DNA of 34,295 nt from an uncultured Clostridia bacterium (GCA_910579415.1 CAJTUY010000020.1:1-34295); one strand, 5' to 3'. Positions 8,008-16,696 are shown, counted from the stretch's first letter. The notes: generated by a model from the letters alone, not told the origin. Program-made: numbers and translations.

Positions 8008-8754
8008 TTAACATTCCACATATTTTGCATATTTTGATAAAAACGAATCATACTCCCTTTTTTCTGTTATCCAAACGATAACATCATACTCTTTTATACC
8101 GAGTCTGGAATATGCCTCTAAGCGATGATTTCCGTCATTTAATTCAAACGTCCCGTCTTTGTTATCTTCATCAATAAAATAATGTACGATAAGCGGCGGC
8201 ATATCAGTTTCTTTCTTAATCACTTCTTCTAATTTGGCAACGTGATGTTCAAACCATTTACTTTCTATCCTCCATTTCATATTTTCCTCCGGTCCGCAGC
8301 AGCGTTTAAAAAACGACAGCGGCATATTTATCGGTCCGATATAATATCTGTCAAAAAGTTTCAGTCCGTCTGAAAAATCTTTGTTATGACCGTCCGATTG
8401 CAGATACAGATGAATCCATTCCTCCAGTTTACCTTGTTTGGCATAGTTTTTAGCAGAAGTAAGTGTGCTGCTATAATTCATAGATAATTCCTCCTTTTTT
8501 GAGTATACAATCTTTTTAATAGTATCAAAAGAGAGGTGGTATTCATCAGCTAAAGTTTCTATATCGGCACCGGCACGAAACTTTGTCCTGATATCACAAT
8601 TACGGTCCACCAAATATTGTTTATATCCCGAAGTCTCACCCCACGCCCGCTTTTTGTCTGCTGACGGAATATACACGAACTTACCTGACACATATTTTTG
8701 TATCCGATGCAGTAAATCGTCGGGAAATATATCTTTTCCGTTTTCGTATTTCAA
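8008..8754 (-). CDS. CD3324-type HTH domain joined in frame to a ParB-like DGNHR domain
   Basis: Residues 1-91 resemble the short clostridial CD3324 family: DDLLHRIQKYVSGKFVYIP, then a basic WGETSGYKQYL segment and a helix-turn-helix (about 61-83). Residues 92-248 form a second unit with NDGNHRLEAYSRLG (206-219), the DGxHR signature of ParB/sulfiredoxin-fold proteins. At the joint, codons for KKEELS contain AAGGAGG (8490-8496) exactly 8 bases before an in-frame ATG at 8481. That Met could start a separate 157-residue protein. The gene may therefore make both a full-length and a short product, or be two genes fused by loss of a stop codon. The outer start at 8754 has AGGAGGGG 11 bases upstream. 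Function is unknown; DNA binding by the N-terminal half is inferred. Confidence 0.75.
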   Translation of the reverse strand: MKYENGKDIFPDDLLHRIQKYVSGKFVYIPSADKKRAWGETSGYKQYLVDRNCDIRTKFRAGADIETLADEYHLSFDTIKKIVYSKKEELSMNYSSTLTSAKNYAKQGKLEEWIHLYLQSDGHNKDFSDGLKLFDRYYIGPINMPLSFFKRCCGPEENMKWRIESKWFEHHVAKLEEVIKKETDMPPLIVHYFIDEDNKDGTFELNDGNHRLEAYSRLGIKEYDVIVWITEKREYDSFLSKYAKYVEC

Positions 8755-8857
8755 TTTCAGCCCCTCCTTTTAAACACATTATATTAAAATTGCTATGCAG
8801 TGTATATACCAAAAACAAATATAAGAGTTCTTTATAAAAACATTTCAAATGGATTTA

Positions 8858-8907
8858 TTGACAAACGGTTCACCATATGCTACAATCATATTGTTAGCAA
8901 GATAACA
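8858..8907 (+). promoter_or_regulatory. Promoter and probable MarR operator of the exporter operon
   Basis: TTGACA (8858-8863), 17-base spacer, TACAAT (8881-8886). The inverted repeat TGTTA-N6-TAACA (8892-8907) covers the likely transcription start and ends just before the ribosome binding site, the usual place for MarR autorepression. Confidence 0.72.
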
Positions 8908-8923
8908 TAAAGGAGTGACTAAT

Positions 8924-9385
8924 ATGCATCACAAAAATATACTCGGCATGGAAATCAAAGCAATAACAAACCGAATGGCACGCAGACTTAAAGGAGAAGC
9001 GTGGGATATAAATGAAAAAACACCTTCGTCAGCACAAAAGCATGCTATTGCCTATCTGTACGAACATCAATCAGAAGGAGATTTATTTCAGCGCGATATT
9101 GAAGAGTTCTTATCTATTCAGCGTCCTACGGCAACACGTATGCTTAATAATATGGAATCAGAAGGGCTTATAAAACGCGAAAACGTAGAATATGACGGAC
9201 GTCTAAAGAAAATAAGGCTTACGCTAAAAGCGGTAAGTTTGTATAATGATATTTTTGATGAAATCAATCACGTTGAAGAAGAAATGACGCAGGGTCTGAC
9301 AGACGAGGAAAAAACAGAATTTTTGAGAATAGCGCGAAAAATTCGCAGCAATTTAGATAAAATTGAAGCTGCATCTAAAAAATAA
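8924..9385 (+). CDS. MarR-family transcriptional regulator
   Basis: Winged-helix regulator of 153 residues, normal for the family. DLFQRDIEEFLSIQRPTATRMLNNMESEGLIKRE is the DNA-binding helix pair, and the wing carries YDGRLKKIRLT. The start chosen is the ATG at 8924, 8 bases after AGGAG. An in-frame GTG at 8915 overlaps that AGGAG and is rejected. It heads an operon with the ABC exporter, 40 bases downstream, and probably controls it through the inverted repeat at 8892-8907. The ligand is unknown; in such operons it is often a compound exported by the transporter. Confidence 0.92.
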   Translation: MHHKNILGMEIKAITNRMARRLKGEAWDINEKTPSSAQKHAIAYLYEHQSEGDLFQRDIEEFLSIQRPTATRMLNNMESEGLIKRENVEYDGRLKKIRLTLKAVSLYNDIFDEINHVEEEMTQGLTDEEKTEFLRIARKIRSNLDKIEAASKK

Positions 9386-9425
9386 ATACCTTCCACAAAT
9401 AGGATTATTGATTAAGGAGAACATT

Positions 9426-11192
9426 ATGCAAACATCATACATAATAAAGCGTTTAACGCCATATCTAACCAAATATAAAAAGCTGATTATCATTGATTTG
9501 CTGTGTGCTGTGACAGCGGCTATATCAAATATAGCTTCTCCAATGACAGTTCGCTATATTTCAAACAGAATTGACAGTCTTACAATAGGCCTGCTGTCCG
9601 CAGTTATCATGATTTATACACTGATTTTAGCCATATCCGCTGCTATACATTTCTATATGGGACATATGGGAAATGTATTCGGAGCAAAAGTAGAAAGCGA
9701 TATGCGTCTTGATTTATTCAGGCATTTGCAAAAACTGTCTTATTCGTTTTACGCCGAAAATTCCATCGGACAAATTATGGCGCGCCTGACAAGCGACCTG
9801 AATGACTGCGCCTCGTTTGTACATATTGTTCCCGAACAGCTTATTATAGCAGGCGGAACGCTTATGGTTTCATTCATAATGCTTATGCGTATCAATATTC
9901 CGCTTACTCTTACTGTATTCGCATTTCTGCCGCTTGTTTTTATAAGCACAAAACACTTCAACAAGCGTATGCGCGCTACAATGAAGGAACAACGGGTACA
10001 GGTCGGCAATATAAATTCACAAGTTGAGGACACGCTGTCAGGTATACGTATTGTAAAATCTTTTACAAACGAAAATGCCGAAATTGAAAAATTCGAAAAA
10101 CGCAATACTCTCTATCTGAAAATAAAATCAAAAACATTTTTTCATATTGCAGGGTTTCAGGTTACAACAAGTTCATTAGGCGGCGTTATATACATTGCAG
10201 TTGTCGCGCTCGGAGCAATATTTATGATGAGGGGCAGCATAAAGGCGGGGGATTATGCCGCATATCTTCTATGTATCAGTACATTGTGGACCTGCATAAG
10301 AACACTTGTTGGTTTTACGGAGCAATTCCAGCGCGGAATGAGCGGTATTGAGAGATTTTTGGAGATTATGGACACACAACCTGAAATTGCAGATTCTCCC
10401 AATTCCAAACCACTCACAAATAGCGGCGGCAGTATCGAATTTAAAAATGTTTCATTCCATTACAATGATTCGGATAAAAATGTACTGAATAATATCAGCT
10501 TCACAATCAGTAAAGGCGAAAACATTGCAATTGTAGGTCCTTCAGGCGGCGGAAAAACAACGCTTATCAACCTTATTCCGCGTTTTTATGATGTATCAGA
10601 CGGTGAAATTAAAATAGACGGCGAGGACATCAGAAATCTGAAAATAAGCTCTATCCGTCAGGCAATAGGAATTGTTCAGCAGGACGTGTATTTATTCTCC
10701 GGCACAGTTTTTGAAAATATCGTATACGGAAAACCTGACGCTTCAAAGGACGAGGTTATTAACGCTGCGAAGCAAGCCGGAGCGCACGTGTTTATTATGA
10801 GCCTTGAAAACGGATATGACACCTACATCGGCGAGCATGGCGTTAAGCTTTCAGGAGGTCAGAAACAGAGAATTAGTATAGCAAGAGTATTTCTGAAAAA
10901 TCCTCCAATACTTATTCTTGACGAGGCAACTTCAGCGCTTGATAATGAGAGTGAACGTCTTATACAGAAATCCCTTGAGGCTCTCTCTGAGGGCAGGACG
11001 GTCATAACCATCGCCCACAGACTAACCACCATACAAAATGCAGACAGGATTATGGTACTCACCCCAAACGGCATTGAGGAAACGGGAAGTCATAATGAGC
11101 TTATGGACAAAAAAGGTATTTATTATAATCTGTATTTATCGGTTGCCAAACAACCTTCATCACATTATAAAGGAGAGATACTCAATGACTAA
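9426..11192 (+). CDS. ABC exporter half-transporter, fused membrane and ATPase domains (type IV/MsbA-like)
   Basis: ATP-driven export across the cytoplasmic membrane; works as a homodimer or with a partner. The first ~320 residues hold the six-helix exporter domain. The nucleotide-binding domain follows: Walker A GPSGGGKT at 371-378, Q-loop IVQQDVYLF, signature LSGGQ at 475-479, Walker B ILILDEATSALD with Asp499-Glu500, and the H-loop in ITIAHRLTT. All key residues are intact. The start is the ATG at 9426 with AAGGAG 8 bases upstream; an upstream in-frame extension overlaps the MarR gene and is unlikely. Length is 588 residues, typical. Only one half-transporter is encoded, so a homodimer is most likely. 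Its last 8 bases overlap the acyltransferase start. Substrate cannot be read from sequence. Confidence 0.94.
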   Translation: MQTSYIIKRLTPYLTKYKKLIIIDLLCAVTAAISNIASPMTVRYISNRIDSLTIGLLSAVIMIYTLILAISAAIHFYMGHMGNVFGAKVESDMRLDLFRHLQKLSYSFYAENSIGQIMARLTSDLNDCASFVHIVPEQLIIAGGTLMVSFIMLMRINIPLTLTVFAFLPLVFISTKHFNKRMRATMKEQRVQVGNINSQVEDTLSGIRIVKSFTNENAEIEKFEKRNTLYLKIKSKTFFHIAGFQVTTSSLGGVIYIAVVALGAIFMMRGSIKAGDYAAYLLCISTLWTCIRTLVGFTEQFQRGMSGIERFLEIMDTQPEIADSPNSKPLTNSGGSIEFKNVSFHYNDSDKNVLNNISFTISKGENIAIVGPSGGGKTTLINLIPRFYDVSDGEIKIDGEDIRNLKISSIRQAIGIVQQDVYLFSGTVFENIVYGKPDASKDEVINAAKQAGAHVFIMSLENGYDTYIGEHGVKLSGGQKQRISIARVFLKNPPILILDEATSALDNESERLIQKSLEALSEGRTVITIAHRLTTIQNADRIMVLTPNGIEETGSHNELMDKKGIYYNLYLSVAKQPSSHYKGEILND

Positions 11193-11916
11193 ACTTACAG
11201 AATGTACAGGCTATTCAGACGAAAAAGGCAACCGCATTATCGGCAGTTTTCAACATTGTGAAGTAATATTTTCAGGCAGTAATTCCACGCTGAAAATCGG
11301 AGATGATTTTAATGCGGGGCAAATGAAAATAGCTATTGGAAGCAACTGTAATATAGATATAGGAAATAACGTCACAACACGCGGTTCATTTTGGAATTTC
11401 TATGATAATGCGTCCTGTTCGATAGGCGATAACTGCCGTTTCCGTGACGGAGGATTTCTGAGCATAGCGCCGTTTGCAAAAATCAATATCGGCAGCGGCT
11501 TTACGGTAGAATTTGATTACACTGTTATTGCGCTTCCGTACAGTGAAATACGCTTCGGAGAAGATTGTATGGTATCAAGACGTGTTTCAGTGCAGTCAAA
11601 CGACGGTCACGATATTTTTGATGTAAAGACAGGACAAAACATAAATGCAACAGTTGAATTGTCGAAGCTGAAAAAGGTTATTATCGGTAATCACGTATGG
11701 ATTGGACAAGACGCGACCGTACTTTATAATACCGATATAGGCGATGGAAGTATTATCGGCGCAAAGAGTCTTGTCAAAAACAAATTCCCGAATAACTGCA
11801 TTGCCGGCGGAAATCCTGCAAAAATAATAAAAACCGACGTTGCATGGAGTCGCAATTACGGTGATACGGATATAAGCGTAATTGATGACAGGTATGTCAG
11901 ATTAACTGATTTATAG
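11185..11916 (+). CDS. Left-handed beta-helix (hexapeptide) acyltransferase
   Basis: Probably acetylates a sugar, antibiotic or surface glycan using acetyl-CoA. Repeated [LIV]-G-x4 turns run through most of the 243 residues (KIGDDFN, AIGSNCNIDIGNN, SIGDNC, NIGSG, RFGEDC, IIGNHVWIG, DIGDGSIIGAKSLV), closing with IAGGNPAKIIK, typical of the XAT/WcaF type. QSNDGHDIFD contains the histidine that usually acts as base. The ATG at 11185 follows AAAGGAG and overlaps the exporter gene by 8 bases, so translation is probably coupled. The pairing with an exporter and MarR regulator hints that the same small molecule is acylated and pumped out; this is inference. Confidence 0.88.
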   Translation: MTKLTECTGYSDEKGNRIIGSFQHCEVIFSGSNSTLKIGDDFNAGQMKIAIGSNCNIDIGNNVTTRGSFWNFYDNASCSIGDNCRFRDGGFLSIAPFAKINIGSGFTVEFDYTVIALPYSEIRFGEDCMVSRRVSVQSNDGHDIFDVKTGQNINATVELSKLKKVIIGNHVWIGQDATVLYNTDIGDGSIIGAKSLVKNKFPNNCIAGGNPAKIIKTDVAWSRNYGDTDISVIDDRYVRLTDL

Positions 11917-11921
11917 TACAT

Positions 11922-11951
11922 AAAAACCCGTATTTTTAAATACGGGTTTTG
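11922..11951. terminator. Bidirectional terminator between convergent genes
   Basis: A 13-bp perfect stem AAAACCCGTATTT (11923-11935) with 11938-11950, flanked by A and T runs, in the 38-base gap between the acyltransferase and the GltD-like gene. Confidence 0.88.
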
Positions 11952-11954
11952 ATT

Positions 11955-13190
11955 TTATAAATCGTGTTCTTTCATAAGTCCTTTCATGTAATCATCCATA
12001 GCGTCTGCAACCTGCTTTGAATAAGCAACCGCTTCAACCACCGTTTTAGCTCCGCGTACAACATCTCCCGACGCAAAAATACCGTCACGAGTAGTTTCTC
12101 CGAAGGTGTTGGTCACAAGAAGACCTTTTTCATTTACCTCAAGACCTGTTGTTGTAGATACAATTCTGTCCTTCGGTCCCTGACTTATTGCAATAATTGT
12201 TGAATCTGCAGGATACAGGTTTTCCGTGCCGCGTATAGGCGACAAATTGCCTTTGCCGTCACATTCAAGCTCCGTAAATATAACTCCCTCATCTACAATT
12301 TCCACAGGCTCGACATGCACTACAAATTCAACGCCGTCAATTTTCGCATAGTCAACTTCACGCTGGCTTGCAGCAAGATGGTCGCTTCTTGAAAATACGG
12401 TTACCTTCTTCGCCCCGTGTCTTAAAGCCGTACGCGCAACATCCATTGCGCTGTTTCCCGCGCCGATAATATTAACCGTATCGCCAAGCCTGTAAACATC
12501 AGGATTGGTAAGATAATTTATTGCATAATGCACATTACCGAGCGTTTCACCCTTTATATGAAGTGTATTGGGACGCCATACTCCCGTACCGATAAAAATT
12601 GCGCTGTAACCGTCACGGAACATATCGTCAATACTTATTGTTGTTCCGATTGACGTATTCGGACGGATTTTTATTCCCAATTCCCACAGCTTTCTTTTGT
12701 AGCGTGCCAGAATAGTTTTAGGCAGGCGAAACTCCGGTATTCCGTACTGAAGCACGCCGCCTATTTTTTCCTTAGATTCAAAAATTGTAATATCATATCC
12801 GCGCTGCGCCAGAATTACGGCAATAGTTATACCTGCCGGTCCCGAACCTATTATACCTGCTTTTAATCCGTTTTTCTGTATTCCCGAAAAGCCGAGCTTA
12901 TCAAAATAATTTTCCGAAATATAATTTTCAATACTGCTTATATGTACGGGCGAACCCTTATGATTAAGCACACAATGCCCTTCACACTGATTTTCGTGAT
13001 TGCATATAAGCGAGCATACAATAGACAGAGGATTATTTTCAAACACCATTTCTCCTGCTCTGTTTATATCTCCTTCAAGAAAAGTATGTATCATATCCGG
13101 TATGGGTGTATTTATAGGACAGCCCTCTCTGCACATAGGTTTTTTGCAGTTTAAGCATCTTTTCGCTTCATCAATAACATGAATAGCCAT
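11955..13190 (-). CDS. GltD-like NAD(P)-dependent FAD/iron-sulfur oxidoreductase
   Basis: Resembles the small subunit of glutamate synthase and the related NfnB and SudA flavoproteins, which pass electrons between NAD(P)H and partners through FAD and iron-sulfur clusters. Cysteines 12, 15, 20, 24 and 59, 63, 69, 73 form the N-terminal cluster region. The FAD site is GSGPAG at 115-120, and the NAD(P) site GAGNSA at 243-248. IFASGDVVRGAKTVVEAV near the end is the usual second FAD contact. At 411 residues it is slightly shorter than GltD of E. coli. No large subunit (gltB) or NfnA lies nearby, so the partner and reaction are uncertain. AGGAG precedes the ATG; a weak TTGAGT-N17-TAATAT promoter may lie at 13226-13254. 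Confidence 0.88.
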   Translation of the reverse strand: MAIHVIDEAKRCLNCKKPMCREGCPINTPIPDMIHTFLEGDINRAGEMVFENNPLSIVCSLICNHENQCEGHCVLNHKGSPVHISSIENYISENYFDKLGFSGIQKNGLKAGIIGSGPAGITIAVILAQRGYDITIFESKEKIGGVLQYGIPEFRLPKTILARYKRKLWELGIKIRPNTSIGTTISIDDMFRDGYSAIFIGTGVWRPNTLHIKGETLGNVHYAINYLTNPDVYRLGDTVNIIGAGNSAMDVARTALRHGAKKVTVFSRSDHLAASQREVDYAKIDGVEFVVHVEPVEIVDEGVIFTELECDGKGNLSPIRGTENLYPADSTIIAISQGPKDRIVSTTTGLEVNEKGLLVTNTFGETTRDGIFASGDVVRGAKTVVEAVAYSKQVADAMDDYMKGLMKEHDL

Positions 13191-13270
13191 TTTATTACTC
13201 CTCTCCGAATTTCTTATTCAGTATAATATTATCATATTCATAATTAAAACTCAACTGTTTTTTTGATATA

Positions 13271-13786
13271 TTATACAAAATAATCGGGGATAAAAGTTTC
13301 GCGCATATCAATATACCCCTTAAACTCGCGTTGCGTTTCACCGTCAATCGTGAAACGTACATTTACAATACCGTTAAGTCCTGTTAAAGTATTTACAATT
13401 GAATAAATCATCAGTTCTTCAAGGTCGCGTCCGTCGGGAACTGTCTCCGTCATATCACTGTTTATATCAACATATGCAATTTTATTCTTTACCTTAACCG
13501 TTATACATCCCTTGTCCTTAGGGATAAGGCGGCGGATTTTTGGATTGTCGTCACGTCCTTCAATCAATTCCTCAAGCACGCGTTTAGCCTGTTTCTGCGG
13601 AGGCATTTTAGGAATTGACATCTTAACCGGAACAAGCCTGAGCATCTGAGCGTCTACAAGATACAGCTTTATTTCCTCCGTTTCAACGCTTGTCCCTCTT
13701 GACAGGACAGCAAAACTGAAGCCTACCGCTATTATAAGCAAAAATACCGTATATCTTAAGCTTTTTTTTAAAGTAATTTCATGCAA
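13271..13786 (-). CDS. GerMN domain protein (GerM-type)
   Basis: GerM proteins act in sporulation and spore germination, where GerM helps form the link between forespore and mother cell. One N-terminal hydrophobic helix (YTVFLLIIAVGFSFAVL) anchors the protein with its domain outside. The GerMN domain follows: a segment with KQAKRVLEELIEG, then IPKDKGCITVKVKNKIAYVDINSDM and EELMIYSIVNTLTGLNGIVNVRFTIDGE. I prefer the TTG start at 13786, which stands 8 bases from GGAGG (13795-13799). The upstream in-frame ATG at 13801 overlaps that ribosome site. Length is 171 residues. No other sporulation genes are in the window. Confidence 0.85.
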   Translation of the reverse strand: MHEITLKKSLRYTVFLLIIAVGFSFAVLSRGTSVETEEIKLYLVDAQMLRLVPVKMSIPKMPPQKQAKRVLEELIEGRDDNPKIRRLIPKDKGCITVKVKNKIAYVDINSDMTETVPDGRDLEELMIYSIVNTLTGLNGIVNVRFTIDGETQREFKGYIDMRETFIPDYFV

Positions 13787-13846
13787 AAGAAAAACCTCCA
13801 TATACTGAGTGTCTATATACAGTATATGAAGGAAAATTGGTTTTTA

Positions 13847-14098
13847 TTACTGTTCTTTGCTCAGTTCCAGCGCGCGCGCAAGCTGGTCCGGACATGAAGT
13901 ACCCCTGCCGTTACAGTCTGTACCCTTAAGACGTTTTATAACCTCGTCTACCTGCATGCCCTCTACAAGCGCGCCAATCCCCTGCGTGTTGCCGTTGCAG
14001 CCGCGTGTAAAACGTACATTTTTTACAATATTATCCTCTACTTCAAAATCAATCTGCACAGAGCATACGCCCTGCGGCTGAAATGTGTATTTAGCCAT
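13847..14098 (-). CDS. TSCPD domain protein (TIGR03905-type)
   Basis: Small cytosolic protein of 83 residues with the motif TSCPDQLARAL near the C-terminus, and cysteines in VCSVQIDF, GCNGNTQG and DCNGRGTSC. This domain also closes some ribonucleotide reductases and may bind metal or nucleic acid; the stand-alone family has no firm function. The start is the second ATG of ATGTATATG, 8 bases after AGGAGG. A longer frame to 14149 lacks a ribosome site. Confidence 0.85.
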   Translation of the reverse strand: MAKYTFQPQGVCSVQIDFEVEDNIVKNVRFTRGCNGNTQGIGALVEGMQVDEVIKRLKGTDCNGRGTSCPDQLARALELSKEQ

Positions 14099-14177
14099 AT
14101 ACATTACCTCCTTAATATTTATTATAATATATTTCAAATGATTTTTCAAGTAATTTGTAATTTCTCATCTGCGCCTA

Positions 14178-14206
14178 TTGACTATGCAGGAAAAATTTTG
14201 TATAAT
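14178..14206 (+). promoter_or_regulatory. Promoter of the transaldolase gene
   Basis: TTGACT (14178-14183), 17-base spacer and consensus TATAAT (14201-14206), 33 bases before the start, followed by a TAGGAGGA ribosome binding site. Confidence 0.82.
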
Positions 14207-14239
14207 AAATCTAGTAAAATTTATTAGGAGGAATTTAAG

Positions 14240-14887
14240 ATGAAACTATTTGTGGATACAGCCAATGTCGATGAAATCAGACAAGCTAATGACATGGGCG
14301 TTATTTGCGGCGTTACTACCAACCCTTCGCTTATCGCGAAAGAAGGCAGAGATTTTGTTGAGGTTGTAAAGGAAATAACAACAATTGTTGACGGTCCGAT
14401 AAGCGCGGAGGTTATTTCGCTTGAAGCGGATAAGATGGTTGAGGAGGCAAAACCTCTTGCGGCTATAAATAAAAACATTGTAATTAAAATACCAATGTGT
14501 GCAGAGGGTCTGAAAGCCGTAAAGCAGCTTACAAAGCTTGGCATCAAAACAAACGTAACCCTTATTTTTTCAGCCGCGCAGGCGCTTCTTGCAGCCCGCG
14601 CAGGCGCAACATTTGTAAGTCCGTTCTTAGGCAGACTTGATGACATCGGTTCAAACGGCATGATTTTAATTGAAGAAATAGCTGATATTTTTAAGCTTCA
14701 TGATATTAAAACAGAAATCATAGCTGCAAGCATAAGACATCCAATCCATGTTATTGATGCGGCAAGAGCGGGCTGTGACATCGCAACCGTACCATATAAG
14801 GTAATTGCTCAGATGATTAACCATCCGCTTACCGACAAAGGTATAGAAAGATTTTTAAAGGACTGGGAAACAGTTCCAAAGAACTAA
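14240..14887 (+). CDS. tal: Transaldolase, small FSA/TalC-type
   Basis: Cytosolic class I aldolase of the pentose phosphate pathway, moving a dihydroxyacetone unit between sugar phosphates. The small form (215 residues) has the Schiff-base lysine at Lys83 in [23 protein letters not shown] at the N-terminus and [11 protein letters not shown] near 27. Phe129 in [10 protein letters not shown] and Glu57 in ISAEV are the residues of true transaldolases of this group. Fructose-6-phosphate aldolases have Tyr and Gln there, so transaldolase activity is more likely. It has its own promoter and terminator and stands alone. Confidence 0.92.
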   Translation: MKLFVDTANVDEIRQANDMGVICGVTTNPSLIAKEGRDFVEVVKEITTIVDGPISAEVISLEADKMVEEAKPLAAINKNIVIKIPMCAEGLKAVKQLTKLGIKTNVTLIFSAAQALLAARAGATFVSPFLGRLDDIGSNGMILIEEIADIFKLHDIKTEIIAASIRHPIHVIDAARAGCDIATVPYKVIAQMINHPLTDKGIERFLKDWETVPKN

Positions 14888-14940
14888 GCAGAAAAACGCC
14901 TTTCGGTGACACTGTTAAGACAATAACTGACGAATTTTTT

Positions 14941-14978
14941 AATAACAGCATAGTTCAGCTATGCTGTTATTTATTTTT
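14941..14978 (+). terminator. Intrinsic terminator after transaldolase
   Basis: A 13-bp stem AATAACAGCATAG (14941-14953) with 14959-14971, loop TTCAG, then TATTTTTT. Confidence 0.9.
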
Positions 14979-15055
14979 TCGTATTTTTAATCTTCTTTTA
15001 ATCTGACTGATTTATACTTCCGTTAAAATATATCACAAAGGAATTAGGATAAATT

Positions 15056-15895
15056 ATGAAAAAGAATATAATCTTATTGTTAACTATTTCGGCAACCGGT
15101 ATTTTTTCAGGATGTCAGTTTAATACCGCAAAACAGGAAACGAATATTCCCGAAGTTACAGGTGATTTTGAAATACACATTATGCAGTCGGGACAGGCTG
15201 ACGCAATTATTCTTACCACCGAAAATCACAGCGTGCTTATAGACTGCGGAGAAAAAGATGACGGAGATGATATTGTTAAATATTTAAACGAGAACGATAC
15301 AAACCGTATAGACTATATGTTTATAACCCACTTTGACAAAGACCATGTGGGCGGTTTTCCCGAAGTCACAGAAAGCATTGATGCTGACAATATCATCGTC
15401 CCGGACTATAAAGGTACAAACAAGGAGTATCAGGAATACTTAGAGGCGCTGAGCGATAACAACCTCTGCTCAGCCGCTCTGACAGAAGATATGTCATTTG
15501 TACTTGACGATTGTTTATTTGAAGTAAAGCCGCCGCAAAAAACAAGCTATGACGGAGATAATGACTTTTCACTTGTCATATCCGTAACACATGGAAATAA
15601 TAAGTTTTTATTCGCAGGCGATGCGGAGAAAAAACGGCTGTCGGAGATTATGAAAACATTTAAAGGCGGATATGACTTTTTAAAGGTCCCTCATCACGGA
15701 CGGTATAATTCATTAACAAAATCGTTCTTTGAATGGGCGCGTCCCGAATATGCGGTTATTACCGACAGCAAAAAAAATCCTGCCGAAGATAAGACGCTCG
15801 CCGGTCTGGACAATATTAACTGCAAAATCTATCAGACAAAGGACGGAAGCGTCAGTATTTTAAGCGACGGAATGGAAATCACAATTATTCAATAA
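15056..15895 (+). CDS. Metallo-beta-lactamase-fold lipoprotein, ComEC-type hydrolase domain
   Basis: Probably a surface-anchored metal-dependent hydrolase, perhaps acting on a phosphodiester or nucleic acid. The N-terminal helix ends in IFSGC, a lipobox with Cys20. The fold shows metal ligands in THFDKDHVGG (His92, Asp94, Asp96, His97), GDAE (Asp189) and VPHHG (His213-His214). This is the pattern of ComEC C-terminal and related secreted MBL proteins, where the first motif often deviates from HxHxDH. No ComEC membrane domain is attached. Length is 279 residues. It lies 56 bases before the VTC gene with no terminator between, so it probably heads the surface/polyphosphate cluster. A weak AAAGGA site precedes the ATG. 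Confidence 0.85.
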   Translation: MKKNIILLLTISATGIFSGCQFNTAKQETNIPEVTGDFEIHIMQSGQADAIILTTENHSVLIDCGEKDDGDDIVKYLNENDTNRIDYMFITHFDKDHVGGFPEVTESIDADNIIVPDYKGTNKEYQEYLEALSDNNLCSAALTEDMSFVLDDCLFEVKPPQKTSYDGDNDFSLVISVTHGNNKFLFAGDAEKKRLSEIMKTFKGGYDFLKVPHHGRYNSLTKSFFEWARPEYAVITDSKKNPAEDKTLAGLDNINCKIYQTKDGSVSILSDGMEITIIQ

Positions 15896-15951
15896 TTCTA
15901 ATCAAATTTTAATCTTTATATATTAAACTGCTGTAAAAGGAGATGAAGTTT

Positions 15952-16683
15952 ATGCCTATTGAAGTATTTAACCGATATGAACACAAATATTTAATGGACA
16001 GAAAAACCTATAAAAAGGTGCTTGAAATAATGGATTTACATATGACGCTTGACAAGCACAACAAAGACCATAAGCCCTACACAATAGCTAATGTCTATTA
16101 TGATACTCCAGATGATTATCTGATACGCAAATCACTGTCAAAGCCTTTGTATAAGGAAAAGCTGAGACTCCGCGCCTACGGCGTACCTGATACTGACACA
16201 AAGGTATTTCTTGAAATTAAGAAAAAGTATAACGGTCTTGTAAACAAAAGACGCACCGCGCTGAAATTATCTGAGGCGCAGGATTTGTTAAAGACAGGAA
16301 AAATTGCCGATGTACGAGAATATATGAACAGTCAGGTTTTAAACGAAATAGAGTATTTCTTGTCGCATTACAATCTTTTGCCGAAGGTATATCTTGCGTA
16401 TGACAGAATTGCATATTTTGAACAGGGCAATCCCGACCTTAGAATATCGTTTGATATGAATATACGCTCGCGGCGGTATAATGTTGCTCTTGAAAAGGGC
16501 GATTATGGCGAAACGCTGCTTGATGGCAATACATATCTCATGGAAATCAAGACCTCGCGGGCAAAACCGCTGTGGCTTACCAATATGCTTACAGAGCTTG
16601 GAATACAAAGACAAAGCTTTTCAAAATACGGGACTGAATTTAAAAACACAATAAATTCTGTTACGATGAAACAGGCAATTTAA
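15952..16683 (+). CDS. VTC domain protein, probable polyphosphate polymerase
   Basis: The VTC domain makes polyphosphate from ATP in a basic tunnel. Expected residues are present: RYEHKY (8-13), Arg72 and Arg74 in KLRLRAYG, Glu88 and Lys90 in VFLEIKKKYNG, basic KRR at 99-101, RISFD at 164-168, MEIK at 197-200 (Glu198, Lys200) and FSKYGTEF near the C-terminus. Bacterial VTC proteins of about 240 residues are typical and lack the SPX domain of yeast. The start is the ATG at 15952, 9 bases after AGGAG; an in-frame ATG at 15943 touches that site. The DUF4956 membrane protein follows 13 bases later, a recurrent pairing, and may form the channel or anchor for polymer export (inference). Confidence 0.9.
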   Translation: MPIEVFNRYEHKYLMDRKTYKKVLEIMDLHMTLDKHNKDHKPYTIANVYYDTPDDYLIRKSLSKPLYKEKLRLRAYGVPDTDTKVFLEIKKKYNGLVNKRRTALKLSEAQDLLKTGKIADVREYMNSQVLNEIEYFLSHYNLLPKVYLAYDRIAYFEQGNPDLRISFDMNIRSRRYNVALEKGDYGETLLDGNTYLMEIKTSRAKPLWLTNMLTELGIQRQSFSKYGTEFKNTINSVTMKQAI

Positions 16684-16696
16684 TCAGGAGGATAAT

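Noticed and set aside
14240..14887. Fructose-6-phosphate aldolase
   Set aside because: The tyrosine and glutamine typical of that activity are Phe129 and Glu57 here, so transaldolase is favoured.
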